DNA of 64,000 nucleotides. It comes from an uncultured Planococcus sp. GTDB taxonomy: Bacteria > Bacillota > Bacilli > Bacillales_A > Planococcaceae. A program made the translations under genes and the position numbers. This document shows positions 1 through 8,476 of the stretch, piece after piece. The stretch covers positions 124,001 to 188,000 of the forward strand of contig CANLRI010000002.1 of assembly GCA_947493585.1 (NCBI GenBank), in the 5' to 3' direction. Each line of letters starts with the position of its first letter. The first letter of the stretch is position 1. A model generated the notes under the pieces. That model had not been told where the DNA came from and made no database searches. It worked only from the letters and a program-made list of their open reading frames with translations.

Positions 1-722
1 GCATAGACGGTGGGAAGTGCTCCCATAGCGGCGGGCTGCAAGTAGCGGTTCATGAGCCCTTTGAAAATGCGGGGCATTTCGCGGCTGCCGAGCTTGAACA
101 GATTGGTCGAAGAAATCCCAGGATGGCAAGCGATGCTGAGCGTCGATAAACCATGTTGCTTGAGTCGTTTATCGAGCTCTGTGGCGAACATTAAATTCGC
201 CAGTTTGCTTTGGCCATAAAATTTCATCGCTTTATAGCCTTTGGAGCCGTCCAAGTTGTCAAAGTCAATGGCGGCATTTCGGTGTGCGAGACTGCTGAGT
301 GTTACCACACGTGAATTCTCGGTATGAATCAGTAAAGGGAGCAATAGGCCAGTCAAAGCGAAATGTCCAAGATGGTTGCTGCCGAACTGCAGCTCAAAAC
401 CGTCTTTCGTCTTCGCATAAGGGGGCGTCATCACGCCCGCATTGTTAATCAGCAAATCGAGCGAGTCGAAGCGGCTGATGAACGTTTCTGCAAAATTTCG
501 TACGCTGTCCAAATCGGACAAGTCGAGTTTCATAACTTCGACAGTTGCCTGAGGAAATTCTTCTCTAATTTCTTGTTCAGCGGCTTGTCCTTTTTCGAGA
601 TCACGGACAGCCAAGATGACCCGTGCGCCCAACCGGACGAAGGTTTTAGCTGTTTCCAGTCCGAGTCCGCTATTGGCCCCTGTAATAATGGCCGTTTTTC
701 CTGTCATTGTATGGAATTCCAC
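1..722 (-). CDS. Short-chain dehydrogenase/reductase (3' end outside window)
   Basis: The reverse strand reads as an NAD(P)-dependent oxidoreductase of the SDR superfamily. Near the N-terminus is the cofactor-binding TGANSGLG motif, followed by an LINNAG segment and a catalytic YGQSK (YxxxK). The shape resembles the retinol-dehydrogenase/WWOX-like branch of SDRs, but the substrate cannot be told from sequence. I chose the GTG at 722 because an AGGAG lies 8 bases upstream (731-735); an in-frame ATG at 707 lacks a good site. About 240 codons are visible and the C-terminus runs off the left edge. It is transcribed away from the CaxA-type antiporter gene's far end, so no operon partner is visible. 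Confidence 0.85.
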   Translation of the reverse strand, partial: MEFHTMTGKTAIITGANSGLGLETAKTFVRLGARVILAVRDLEKGQAAEQEIREEFPQATVEVMKLDLSDLDSVRNFAETFISRFDSLDLLINNAGVMTPPYAKTKDGFELQFGSNHLGHFALTGLLLPLLIHTENSRVVTLSSLAHRNAAIDFDNLDGSKGYKAMKFYGQSKLANLMFATELDKRLKQHGLSTLSIACHPGISSTNLFKLGSREMPRIFKGLMNRYLQPAAMGALPTVY

Positions 723-796
723 AAGCTCAGCTCCTAGTTCTGATAGATTCTACTTGAATGTACCCTAATGTAGCTTTTGATAATCGGATGAGAAAA

Positions 797-819
797 TGTC
801 CCTGTGCAAGAAACAATTC
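797..819 (+). repeat. Solo copy of the 23-bp dispersed unit (locus 1)
   Basis: A single unit starting TGTCCCTGTGCAAG and ending AACAATTC. No second unit is found 65 bp downstream, where other loci have one, so this is a solo or decayed element. It lies between the SDR start and the antiporter's terminator. Confidence 0.75.
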
Positions 820-914
820 TAAACGATTCTGACAATACGCTACAATTTATCGTTTATGCATGAAGGATTCAGGATGGAGCTTTTTGTATTCCTGATTGGT
901 GAAGTCACAGAAGA

Positions 915-950
915 AAGAGCAGCGCCGAAAAATTAGGCGCTGCTCTTGTT
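915..950 (-). terminator. Hairpin terminator downstream of the CaxA-type antiporter
   Basis: A 12-bp perfect stem (AAGAGCAGCGCC and its complement, 915-926 with 936-947) with a 9-nt loop lies just past the stop codon of the minus-strand antiporter gene. The T content after the stem is modest on both strands. Confidence 0.7.
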
Positions 951-962
951 TATTTGACCCGG

Positions 963-1919
963 TTAATTGCGCAAAATGATATAAACCAGATAAACGATAT
1001 AGATGGCGGCCAAGAGCCCACCTTCGATCCTCGAAACCGTGTACTTGGTTCTGGAGAGAATCATCAACAAAATGGTCACGGCAATCATCAAAAAGATGTC
1101 CGTAAAGATTTTCGAGTCGACGGTTAACGGGTGAATCACGGCCGAAGTGCCCAACACAAAAAAGATGTTGAAGATATTACTGCCGATAATATTCCCTAAA
1201 GCGATGTCGACTTGTCTTTTCAGCGCGGCCGTTATCGAAGTGACCAGCTCGGGGAGCGAGGTGCCGACCGCGACGATCGTCAAGCCGACCAAGGTTTCGC
1301 TCATGCCAAGTGAAAGAGCGATCTGGACACTGTTATCGACGACGAGGCTGCCGCCGAAGATGATGCCGGCAAGCCCGCCGATGGTTAACAGCGAATTTTT
1401 TAGCCTGGATTTGTTCGCAGTGTCAGTAGGAATTTCTTCGTTGTTCTGACGGTCTTTCCGTGCCACTTCGAAGATATAGTAGAGAAAGATGGCAAAGAAC
1501 AATAACAGGACAATACCTTCCGTTCTAGTGATGAGGTTGCTGTCCAAGGATTGGAGCTGCTGATCGCTGATCAACACGAGCAATGCCACGGCACTGAGCA
1601 AGGCGAACGGTATTTCTTTACGGATTGTGTCGCTCTGGACCATCAACGGGAAAACCAGAGCAGTGGCTCCTAAGATGAGCGTGATGTTGAAGATATTACT
1701 GCCGACGACGTTCCCGATCGCAACTTCACTGCTTCCTTCCAAGGCGGCAATAAAACTGACGGACGCTTCCGGCGCGCTGGTGCCGAAAGCGACAACCGTC
1801 AAGCCGATCAATAGCGGCGAAACCCTCAAACTTTGCGCTATTTTTGAAGCTCCTTCTACAAAATAGTCAGCTCCTTTGATTAACAGAGCGAATCCGACCA
1901 ATAATAAAAGGTAAGTCAT
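963..1919 (-). CDS. Sodium/calcium exchanger-family antiporter (CaCA, YrbG-like)
   Basis: A 318-residue integral membrane protein with the two inverted alpha repeats of the cation/Ca2+ exchanger superfamily. The first (about residues 45-80) carries FGTSAPE and GNVVGSNIFN; the second (about 213-250) carries VGTSLPE and GNIIGSNIFN. The acidic residues in these motifs coordinate the cation in known family members. Length and repeat spacing fit prokaryotic K+-independent Na+/Ca2+ or Ca2+/H+ exchangers, and ion choice is inferred only. A GGAAGG ribosome binding site precedes the ATG. It appears to be monocistronic, with its own terminator at 915-950. Confidence 0.92.
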   Translation of the reverse strand: MTYLLLLVGFALLIKGADYFVEGASKIAQSLRVSPLLIGLTVVAFGTSAPEASVSFIAALEGSSEVAIGNVVGSNIFNITLILGATALVFPLMVQSDTIRKEIPFALLSAVALLVLISDQQLQSLDSNLITRTEGIVLLLFFAIFLYYIFEVARKDRQNNEEIPTDTANKSRLKNSLLTIGGLAGIIFGGSLVVDNSVQIALSLGMSETLVGLTIVAVGTSLPELVTSITAALKRQVDIALGNIIGSNIFNIFFVLGTSAVIHPLTVDSKIFTDIFLMIAVTILLMILSRTKYTVSRIEGGLLAAIYIVYLVYIILRN

Positions 1920-2234
1920 TAGGCGATCACTTCCTTCCTGTTTTTCTGTTTATATGACTTGATCCTTTCTATGACCATACCCTTTAAACGAAGTCAAAAC
2001 CAATAAAAGCCGACACTGTTTAGCGGGTTGATGAAGGATCGAATCCGTTGTCTTTAATTAGTTTAAATGGATGGGAGGATTGATCCGTTCCGGAGAAATA
2101 AAATTTAACCGCGGAGCAATCCGGGGGCGTGATAGAATAACAGGTAGTGAAACAGAAAATAAACGGAGTTGCCTTGTCTAATCGGAAGTGTAGCAACCAT
2201 AAATGATAGATGAGTTGAAAGGATGGATAGCCTA

Positions 2235-2690
2235 ATGAACAAAATGGTCGAACAAAAAATGAACGAGATGACAGACGTCTTTAACAGCCTGCCGAATTGC
2301 CGGGTTGAGACAAGTGAGGACGGCAAGGTATTGATCTTAAGCGACACCCCCGTTCCTTGGAGTGACATGATTGAGAAGCGTGACGCGCATTCGGAATACA
2401 AAATCGGATCCATCACGCCCCATAAAGCGGCGCTCGGTCTTTATATCGATTTCCCGCATAACTTGTTGGATATCGACCGGGTGGAAGACATCGTCGATCC
2501 CGAAATCACCTTGACTTACTTTGAGCCAGGCGCAAAGACATCGACTGCGAAAAGTTGGTGGCGGTTCCGCTCAGACGATAAATTCGACAGCATCCATATG
2601 GTTCTGAGAAAAACAGAGCTGGAGTTGTATGATTTCACGAGAGACAACTGGGTTGGCTTGATGGAAGAGATCACGGCTGTTCATAAATGA
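2235..2690 (+). CDS. Hypothetical protein, unknown function
   Basis: A soluble, acidic protein of about 151 residues that I do not recognise. It has no signal peptide, membrane segment or known catalytic motif; the middle holds a WWRFRSDD stretch and alternating hydrophobic patterns suggestive of a mixed alpha/beta fold. Two starts are possible: ATG 2223 lies directly against the AAAGG motif, while ATG 2235 sits 9-12 bases from AAAGGATGG and is preferred here. A clear terminator follows (2752-2787), so the gene looks real and monocistronic. Confidence 0.65.
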   Translation: MNKMVEQKMNEMTDVFNSLPNCRVETSEDGKVLILSDTPVPWSDMIEKRDAHSEYKIGSITPHKAALGLYIDFPHNLLDIDRVEDIVDPEITLTYFEPGAKTSTAKSWWRFRSDDKFDSIHMVLRKTELELYDFTRDNWVGLMEEITAVHK

Positions 2691-2751
2691 TGAGCAAGCT
2701 AGCCGCATGGCGGAGCTAGAATAGCTTTTCTTTAAACACATAATAGATTTC

Positions 2752-2787
2752 CACACTTGCTGAATCAACTTGGCAAGTGTGTTTTTT
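2752..2787 (+). terminator. Rho-independent terminator after the 151-aa hypothetical gene
   Basis: Stem CACACTTGC (2752-2760) pairs with GCAAGTGTG (2773-2781), followed by a run of six T. Confidence 0.9.
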
Positions 2788-2906
2788 ATTGTCCCGCACT
2801 CAGCAAACGGCCTGAAGGAGTAAAGGAAGCATATTGTATACTTTCTATCTAATGGGTTAGTTATCTAAACGCTACAGAGAAATGATGTATAAGGAATAAA
2901 GTATAT

Positions 2907-3011
2907 TTGCACCTAATTGCTTCAATATTTTTGGCATTAATTGGCATCTTTCGTTTTATTAAAAAGAATGAAGATGCATCTGCGTATATAGTAGCACTAA
3001 CGGTGGTATAG
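2907..3011 (+). other. Possible small membrane ORF or gene remnant
   Basis: A 34-codon TTG-initiated frame with AAGGA 11 bases upstream encodes a hydrophobic segment followed by RFIKKNEDAS. This resembles the membrane anchor of the coiled-coil protein encoded at 10229 (IYFRKNKDAS), and the DNA matches at about three quarters of positions over some 48 bases. It could be a small peptide, or a leftover of a paralogue. The rest of 2788-3054 is AT-rich with no other feature seen. Confidence 0.25.
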
Positions 3012-3054
3012 AATAGGAGGAAACTAATCTACAGAGAGCATCGGAGGATGAAAA

Positions 3055-5094
3055 ATGAACGAGTTTATTGAGTTCAGAAATCGTGTGTATAACAAGGAAA
3101 GTAATTATAGTTATCCTCTTCAATTTTTAGATGAGTACATAAATAACAGCAAGCCGATAAACTCCGATGAAGCAAGAGTGATCGAGCAAATTCGAACGAT
3201 CAAACAACTAGAGCTGGACAAGCAACTAGGTGAAAAGGAAATAGATGACTTATTCTCGTTTTTGGGAGAGCATCCAACTACAGACCGCTTTATCGTAGAT
3301 GCGGTTTTACACTTATTCAATGATGACAACAAGCAACTAACAGAGAGAAAAATAAAAGACTTACTCGTAAACCAACAATATGATAGCCAAAAGCTCTATC
3401 ATGTTTTGGATATTTGTATTGAATGTGGTCTCGACATGTTAAGCGATGACGATATCTTAGTGATGCTCGAGAAATACGAACTGGATGTAGAAATCGTTTC
3501 TATCTTGCTGGACTATATGGATCGCTTTAACAGACAGGAACTTAAAGACGCGATCTATAAATTATTAGCCTCGGATTACCCGGATGGCATTAAAATCCAG
3601 GGAATTAATGCATTAATGAATTTGTATCCAACGGAAACTGTCGATCAGTCCTTTATGGAGAAGCATACAAGAAATGAGAGAAACAAGGTGTTTTTCGATA
3701 GCTATATGGACTTTCTCAAGACGGATTTTACTTTTGAAAAGCCAGGCATTTCCATTTTGCAGTCGATGTTCTATGGAGATTTTGAAGATAGCGGAAAAGG
3801 AAACAATGGAGGCTTAGCCGTATTGTTGAAAGGTTTGGGTGAAGAGATCTCGAAAGACAGCCGCATAGCTCATGTATTCACGATTACGATCACTCAAGAA
3901 TTGAACAAACCCTTTATCAGCTCTCATGGAGAGAAACACGTCTTTATCAGATTGCCGATCTATTTAGACCAGTCTCGATCAGACAAATTCATCAAAAGAG
4001 AGTTGTTTATCAAACGGCAGATAGCCAGTTATTTAAAACGCTCAGCAATAAAGCCCGATGTCTTTCATATCCGATTTTTAGACAACGCGTCTAAAGCTGT
4101 GGCTCATTTAAGTGAGGAATTAAATAGCAAATTGGTCTTCACGCTAACGCCAGACCCGCACCGGAACATGTTTGAAGGTTCGGGGCAGTTAAAAGAACTT
4201 GAATTCAACGATCTTATTGAAAAACTGAACAAGATCAAAATAGGTGACGAATTAATCCACACAAGCAATGGAATCGTTGGCATCGGGAATGGAGATGTGA
4301 AAACAGAACTTGCGGTCTACTTCCCTCAATTTAAAGATGACCGTGTAAATGGGAAAATTAAAATGATCGGTGAAGGCATCCAAACAGGCCAAACCATTGA
4401 TGAAGAAGCGATCGCTGCCTATTCCAATCGCCATATCGAATGGAATGAAACAAATAAAGGCTTTTTTGAAAAACCTGTCATCTTAAACGTCGGAAGATTG
4501 GCTGTGTTAAAAGGGCAGATGGAACTGTTAAAAGCATGGGCAAACTCCAAGCTTTCGGAAACCCATAACCTTCTCATCATCGGCGGAGACCTGGAGCGGC
4601 CGAGTAAAGAAGAAGAAATGGTGATGGAGTTTTTCGAGGATTTCCTACAACAGCATCCCGAGTTCAAAGACAGGTTCATCCATAAAGGGGCCATGTCGAA
4701 TGTGGATATCAGATTGCTTGAAAGGGACATTATCAAAAGAGACTTTGACTATCCCCATATCTATCTGTGCTCCAGTGTGAAAGAAGAGTTTGGCATCGCT
4801 ATTTTGGAAGCGATGTCGATAGGTTTCCTGACCCTCGGCCCGATCAAAGGCGGAGTTAAGAGTTATATGAAGAATGGGGAAAATGGATTTTTGATCGATA
4901 CCAGCAACGGCGAAACGATTGCCAAAGAAACGGAAAAACATTTGTATAATCCTAAAATCGATAAAGACGCAGTGCAACAAATTCAAGCTGCAGGGCAGAA
5001 AACAGTAGATGAAAACTTTTCCATTCAAAAGATTTCACACGAGTTCGTGTCATTTTATTTGTCTTTAGAAGGAGAAAACGAAAATGAAATATAA
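3055..5094 (+). CDS. Glycosyltransferase, GT4-like, with helical N-terminal extension
   Basis: A 679-residue protein. Residues 1-200 are helix-rich and repetitive, HEAT-like in feel, and match no domain I know. The C-terminal half (about 420-650) is a group 1 glycosyltransferase with NVGRLAVLKGQ at the start of the second Rossmann domain, LLIIGGD, and the donor-binding EEFGIAILEAMSIG with the E-x7-E arrangement typical of retaining GT4 enzymes. It should transfer a sugar from a nucleotide donor; the acceptor is unknown. GGAGG sits 8 bases before the ATG. The end overlaps the following GT1 gene by 11 bases, so the two are probably translated together. Both genes are AT-richer than the flanks, suggesting acquisition. 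Confidence 0.85.
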   Translation: MNEFIEFRNRVYNKESNYSYPLQFLDEYINNSKPINSDEARVIEQIRTIKQLELDKQLGEKEIDDLFSFLGEHPTTDRFIVDAVLHLFNDDNKQLTERKIKDLLVNQQYDSQKLYHVLDICIECGLDMLSDDDILVMLEKYELDVEIVSILLDYMDRFNRQELKDAIYKLLASDYPDGIKIQGINALMNLYPTETVDQSFMEKHTRNERNKVFFDSYMDFLKTDFTFEKPGISILQSMFYGDFEDSGKGNNGGLAVLLKGLGEEISKDSRIAHVFTITITQELNKPFISSHGEKHVFIRLPIYLDQSRSDKFIKRELFIKRQIASYLKRSAIKPDVFHIRFLDNASKAVAHLSEELNSKLVFTLTPDPHRNMFEGSGQLKELEFNDLIEKLNKIKIGDELIHTSNGIVGIGNGDVKTELAVYFPQFKDDRVNGKIKMIGEGIQTGQTIDEEAIAAYSNRHIEWNETNKGFFEKPVILNVGRLAVLKGQMELLKAWANSKLSETHNLLIIGGDLERPSKEEEMVMEFFEDFLQQHPEFKDRFIHKGAMSNVDIRLLERDIIKRDFDYPHIYLCSSVKEEFGIAILEAMSIGFLTLGPIKGGVKSYMKNGENGFLIDTSNGETIAKETEKHLYNPKIDKDAVQQIQAAGQKTVDENFSIQKISHEFVSFYLSLEGENENEI

Positions 5095-6385
5095 AAAAAT
5101 CTTTGTTGTCAGTCCGCCATTTTATTCGCATTTTAACCCCTTGCTCGTATTAGCCAAAAGTTTTCAGGAACAGGGTGCACAAGTGACAGTTGGCTGCAGT
5201 ATCGAATTCAAGGAACAAATCTTGAAAGAGAATTTGGCTTTTTATGAAATCGACATCAGTTCCAATAAAAATACAGGGACCAGTGAAGACACCGTACAGC
5301 CGGATACGGAAAGAATGAGATTGGAAGAATTCTTCGAGTCGACCAAAAAAGGGGCGGTGGAAACACTGATCACCCAGTCCCGCCACCGGAAGGCGGATAT
5401 GCTTTATAATCCGCAAGAACTAATCGGTAAGATCAAGACGATAGACGATTCCATGGATGTTGATCTGTACGTGGTCGATATATTGTCATACTCGGTTACG
5501 CTGAGCTTGTATTTCTTGGGGCTGCCTTTTGTAACGTTTTGCCCGCCTCATCCCAATACCATTCCAAGAGATGGACGGTATTTCAATGTGCCGAAAAGCT
5601 GGCCTGAAGCGATAACGGTCGAGGCAGAAGATTTGAAGAAGTTAAAGCAGATCTCCACCCAAACACAACAGGAGTTTACTGAAGTCTTCAACAATGTTAT
5701 TAGTGAAAATAAGTCGATTAAAAAAATCAGCAATGCGTTCAGCTTGGTCTCTGAGATCGCGGTGATCTACAACTATTTTGATTTCAACAATATCGAAAAA
5801 AGTGAAGAAAACCCGAAGGAACTGTTTATAGGGAATTCATTTCAAGCGGTTGCCTTAGATGAAGAATGGATGGAAAAAATAGAGACGAAAGAACAGAAAA
5901 TCATGATCAGTTTGGGGACTTTTTTATCGAATAGAAAAGATGTACTGGAAAACCTCATCCTGTCGGCCAGGGAAAGTCATCCTGATGCACTGTTGATTGT
6001 TTCGGCAGGCAGCCATGCGGAGGAACTTAAGAAGTATAGTTCGCCCAATACGATCATTGAAGGTTTTATCCCTCAAGTCGCGCTTATGCAGTATGTCGAT
6101 ACCGTTGTCTTTCACGGTGGCTGCAACACCTTAACAGAAGCGATGTACCATGGGAAAAAGATGGTCATCTTACCGTTCTCCAGCGATCAGTTTAATATTG
6201 CCTATGATATTGAGAAGAATAATTTGGGGAAAGTGCTGGATCCGAATAATTTCAGCACAGAACAATTAGCACAGGCATTTACTGAGCTAGAAGAGAGTTC
6301 TAAAGACAATTTACTGTATTGGCGCAACGTATCAAGAGAACGAGGCGCGGATTATGCAGTGAAGAAAATATTGGAGATTGAATAA
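5084..6385 (+). CDS. Glycosyltransferase, GT1 / MGT (UGT-like) family
   Basis: A 433-residue enzyme of the UDP-glycosyltransferase/macrolide glycosyltransferase type. The N-terminal VSPPFYSHFNP is the acceptor-side signature (H as likely catalytic base), and the C-terminal region has FIPQVALM, then VFHGGCNTLTEAM, the family's HGG donor-binding motif, and LPFSSDQ. Such enzymes glycosylate small hydrophobic molecules or lipids; the target here is not evident. GAAGGAG lies 8 bases upstream of the ATG. The 11-base overlap with the GT4-like gene points to a two-enzyme cassette that may build a disaccharide on one acceptor. A purine permease gene follows after 30 bases on the same strand. Confidence 0.88.
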   Translation: MKYKKIFVVSPPFYSHFNPLLVLAKSFQEQGAQVTVGCSIEFKEQILKENLAFYEIDISSNKNTGTSEDTVQPDTERMRLEEFFESTKKGAVETLITQSRHRKADMLYNPQELIGKIKTIDDSMDVDLYVVDILSYSVTLSLYFLGLPFVTFCPPHPNTIPRDGRYFNVPKSWPEAITVEAEDLKKLKQISTQTQQEFTEVFNNVISENKSIKKISNAFSLVSEIAVIYNYFDFNNIEKSEENPKELFIGNSFQAVALDEEWMEKIETKEQKIMISLGTFLSNRKDVLENLILSARESHPDALLIVSAGSHAEELKKYSSPNTIIEGFIPQVALMQYVDTVVFHGGCNTLTEAMYHGKKMVILPFSSDQFNIAYDIEKNNLGKVLDPNNFSTEQLAQAFTELEESSKDNLLYWRNVSRERGADYAVKKILEIE

Positions 6386-6415
6386 TAGCTAAATAAAATG
6401 GAAAAGAGGTGTTGT

Positions 6416-7756
6416 ATGAAGGAAGCAGTTGGAGCTGATGCAAAGGCTAGGAATACAAATAAATACGATGTGGATGGCGTCCCTCCATTAAGAGAAGCCA
6501 TACCTTTAGGGTTGCAGCATATTTTCGCGATGTTTTTAGGGAATGTGGCGGTCCCGATCATCATCGCGGGTGCGGTCGGCATCACAGGAGCTGATTTGAC
6601 GATCCTGATTCAAAGTGCCATGGTGATGGCCGGAATTGCAACGATTATCCAGTGTTACCCAATATGGCTGGTCGGGGCAAGGCTCCCGGTCGTGATGGGG
6701 ACGAGCTTTGGATTTCTGCCGACCAACCTCGTTATCGCAAGTTCCTACGGCATATCCGGATTATTGGGTGCAAGCCTTATCGGTGGTTTATTTGGCGGCG
6801 CCTTAGGATTTTTCATCAAGAAAGTAAGAAGATTCTTCCCGAAAATCGTCACCGGTACAGTCGTTTTGACGATTGGTTTGTCGCTGTTGCCTACAGGGAT
6901 TGTCTCGATGGCTGGAGGCAGTGGATCTGAAAATTTCGGGTCAGCTAAAAACTGGTTGGTGGCTTTACTGGTACTTGCGATCGTGCTCTTTTTAAATCGA
7001 TATGCAAAGGGAATGGCGAAAACATCCTCAATTTTAATCGGTATTATTATTGGATATATAGTGGCTCTGCCGCTGGGGATGGTCGAATTTACAGCCATGA
7101 GAGAAGCCAGCTGGTTCTCAGTTCCGCAACCATTTTATTTCCCCATGGAATTTTATTGGGGAGCGATTCTTCCTATGATGATCATGTTTATCGTGACATC
7201 GGTTGAGACCGTTGGAGATGTGACAGCCATGACTACTGGGGGAGCCGGCAGAGAACCTACAGAAAAGGAGCTTTCTGGCTCCGTCATAGCGAATGGTTTT
7301 ACCTCATCTCTGGGAGCGATTTTTAATTCCCTGCCGAACACATCTTTTAGCCAAAACGTAGGGATGATCGCATTTACCAAAGTAATGAGTCGATATGTCG
7401 TAGCTGTTGGCGCCGGGTTCTTAATCCTGGCCGGGCTGATTCCTAAGATGGGCGCACTGATTTCCACCATGCCGCCCGCCGTCATTGGCGGTGCCACAGT
7501 CATTATCTTTTCCCAGATTACCTTAACCGGCATCTCCATTTTGACTTCAGAGCCATTAAATGAAAGAGCCAAGATCATCATCGGATTGTCTTTAGTATTT
7601 GGGCTCGGCTTAAGCCAAGTACCTGATGCGATGAATGGGTTTCCGGAAGTCATCAAGTTATTGTTTGGCGGCTCTGGCATCACCATCGCCTGCTTTATGG
7701 CGATTGGATTGAACCTAATCATTCCAGAGGAGCCTGCGGAAAAAGAAAACGCATAA
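6416..7756 (+). CDS. Xanthine/uracil-type permease (NCS2 family)
   Basis: A 446-residue polytopic membrane protein with about 14 hydrophobic segments. QHIFAMFLGN near the N-terminus, the GTSFGF motif in the re-entrant region and NTSFSQNVG in the later half are typical of NCS2 nucleobase:cation symporters, with the last closest to xanthine/urate members. I place the start at ATG 6416 because AGAGGTG lies 5 bases upstream; the longer frame from ATG 6398 runs through that site. No purine riboswitch is visible upstream, as only 30 bases separate it from the GT1 gene. Exact substrate (xanthine, urate or uracil) is unresolved. Confidence 0.88.
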   Translation: MKEAVGADAKARNTNKYDVDGVPPLREAIPLGLQHIFAMFLGNVAVPIIIAGAVGITGADLTILIQSAMVMAGIATIIQCYPIWLVGARLPVVMGTSFGFLPTNLVIASSYGISGLLGASLIGGLFGGALGFFIKKVRRFFPKIVTGTVVLTIGLSLLPTGIVSMAGGSGSENFGSAKNWLVALLVLAIVLFLNRYAKGMAKTSSILIGIIIGYIVALPLGMVEFTAMREASWFSVPQPFYFPMEFYWGAILPMMIMFIVTSVETVGDVTAMTTGGAGREPTEKELSGSVIANGFTSSLGAIFNSLPNTSFSQNVGMIAFTKVMSRYVVAVGAGFLILAGLIPKMGALISTMPPAVIGGATVIIFSQITLTGISILTSEPLNERAKIIIGLSLVFGLGLSQVPDAMNGFPEVIKLLFGGSGITIACFMAIGLNLIIPEEPAEKENA

Positions 7757-7921
7757 GCGAAATCACGCTCGGCAACAATAACACGAAGAAAAAGCCGTAT
7801 TCGAGAAGCTCAAAGCTTGTCGGATGCGGCTTAAGTGTGTTCAGTTATAGTAAATGCTGTGCCAATAAACGATGGACGTCCCATCATTTGTCGGGTGAAT
7901 GTGGAACCCGCTAGATGGAGG

Positions 7922-8476
7922 TTAAGCTTGCAACTCCGGCAAAGGCTTATCTTTTTTCATAATCGAAAATCCGCTCCAGGCGAATAGTGCAGAGGCGATA
8001 TAGAAAATGCTCGATATCGTGAAAAAGTCTACTAAATAGCCGGTGGCGATGACCGCTACGGCTGCAGCAATTGACGTCCAAATGTGGTAATTACCAATTT
8101 CTTTTCCGGCGGTTTCTTTTAAGACATGCCTGGCCAGCACGGTTTTTTCGGAATTCTTTTGGACTGCACCAAGCACTCCCATAAAGATTTGAAGAATATA
8201 AACATGCCATATTTCATTTGCCAAGGGAAAGGCCAGCAATATTAGCGCCATCCCCCATGAATAGATGCTAAGCAGCACACGGTCGCCCGCTTTGTCAGCG
8301 ATTTTGCCGATGAGTGGGTAGCAAATTGCAGCGGTCAAAGCAAACAGACCATATGCCCATCCAAACTGGGAATAGGAATTTCCAACGTTTCTGAGCATCA
8401 GGATGTAAAAAGGAAAGATCATGCTTGAGGCCATGACGATGGTTCCTTGATAGACGATGAATCGTTTATAGTTCAT
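7922..8476 (-). CDS. Half-size MFS-type membrane protein
   Basis: At 184 residues this has about six transmembrane segments, half of a normal major facilitator protein. Between segments 2 and 3 is GKIADKAGDR, the cytoplasmic loop motif A of MFS carriers. It ends in a charged tail (KKDKPLPE), so it looks like a complete six-helix unit, not a random truncation, though decay of a full gene cannot be excluded. Its ATG overlaps the stop of the upstream FAD oxidase gene by four bases (ATGA), which implies translational coupling and joint function, perhaps export or uptake of the oxidase's substrate. Confidence 0.72.
   Translation of the reverse strand: MNYKRFIVYQGTIVMASSMIFPFYILMLRNVGNSYSQFGWAYGLFALTAAICYPLIGKIADKAGDRVLLSIYSWGMALILLAFPLANEIWHVYILQIFMGVLGAVQKNSEKTVLARHVLKETAGKEIGNYHIWTSIAAAVAVIATGYLVDFFTISSIFYIASALFAWSGFSIMKKDKPLPELQA

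Noticed and set aside
6386..6415. Purine riboswitch before the NCS2 permease
   Set aside because: Only 30 bases separate it from the upstream gene, with no aptamer-like pairing.
7792..7832. Hairpin after the xanthine-type permease as a terminator
   Set aside because: AAGCCG/CGGCTT stem is short and not followed by a T-run; support too weak to list as a feature.
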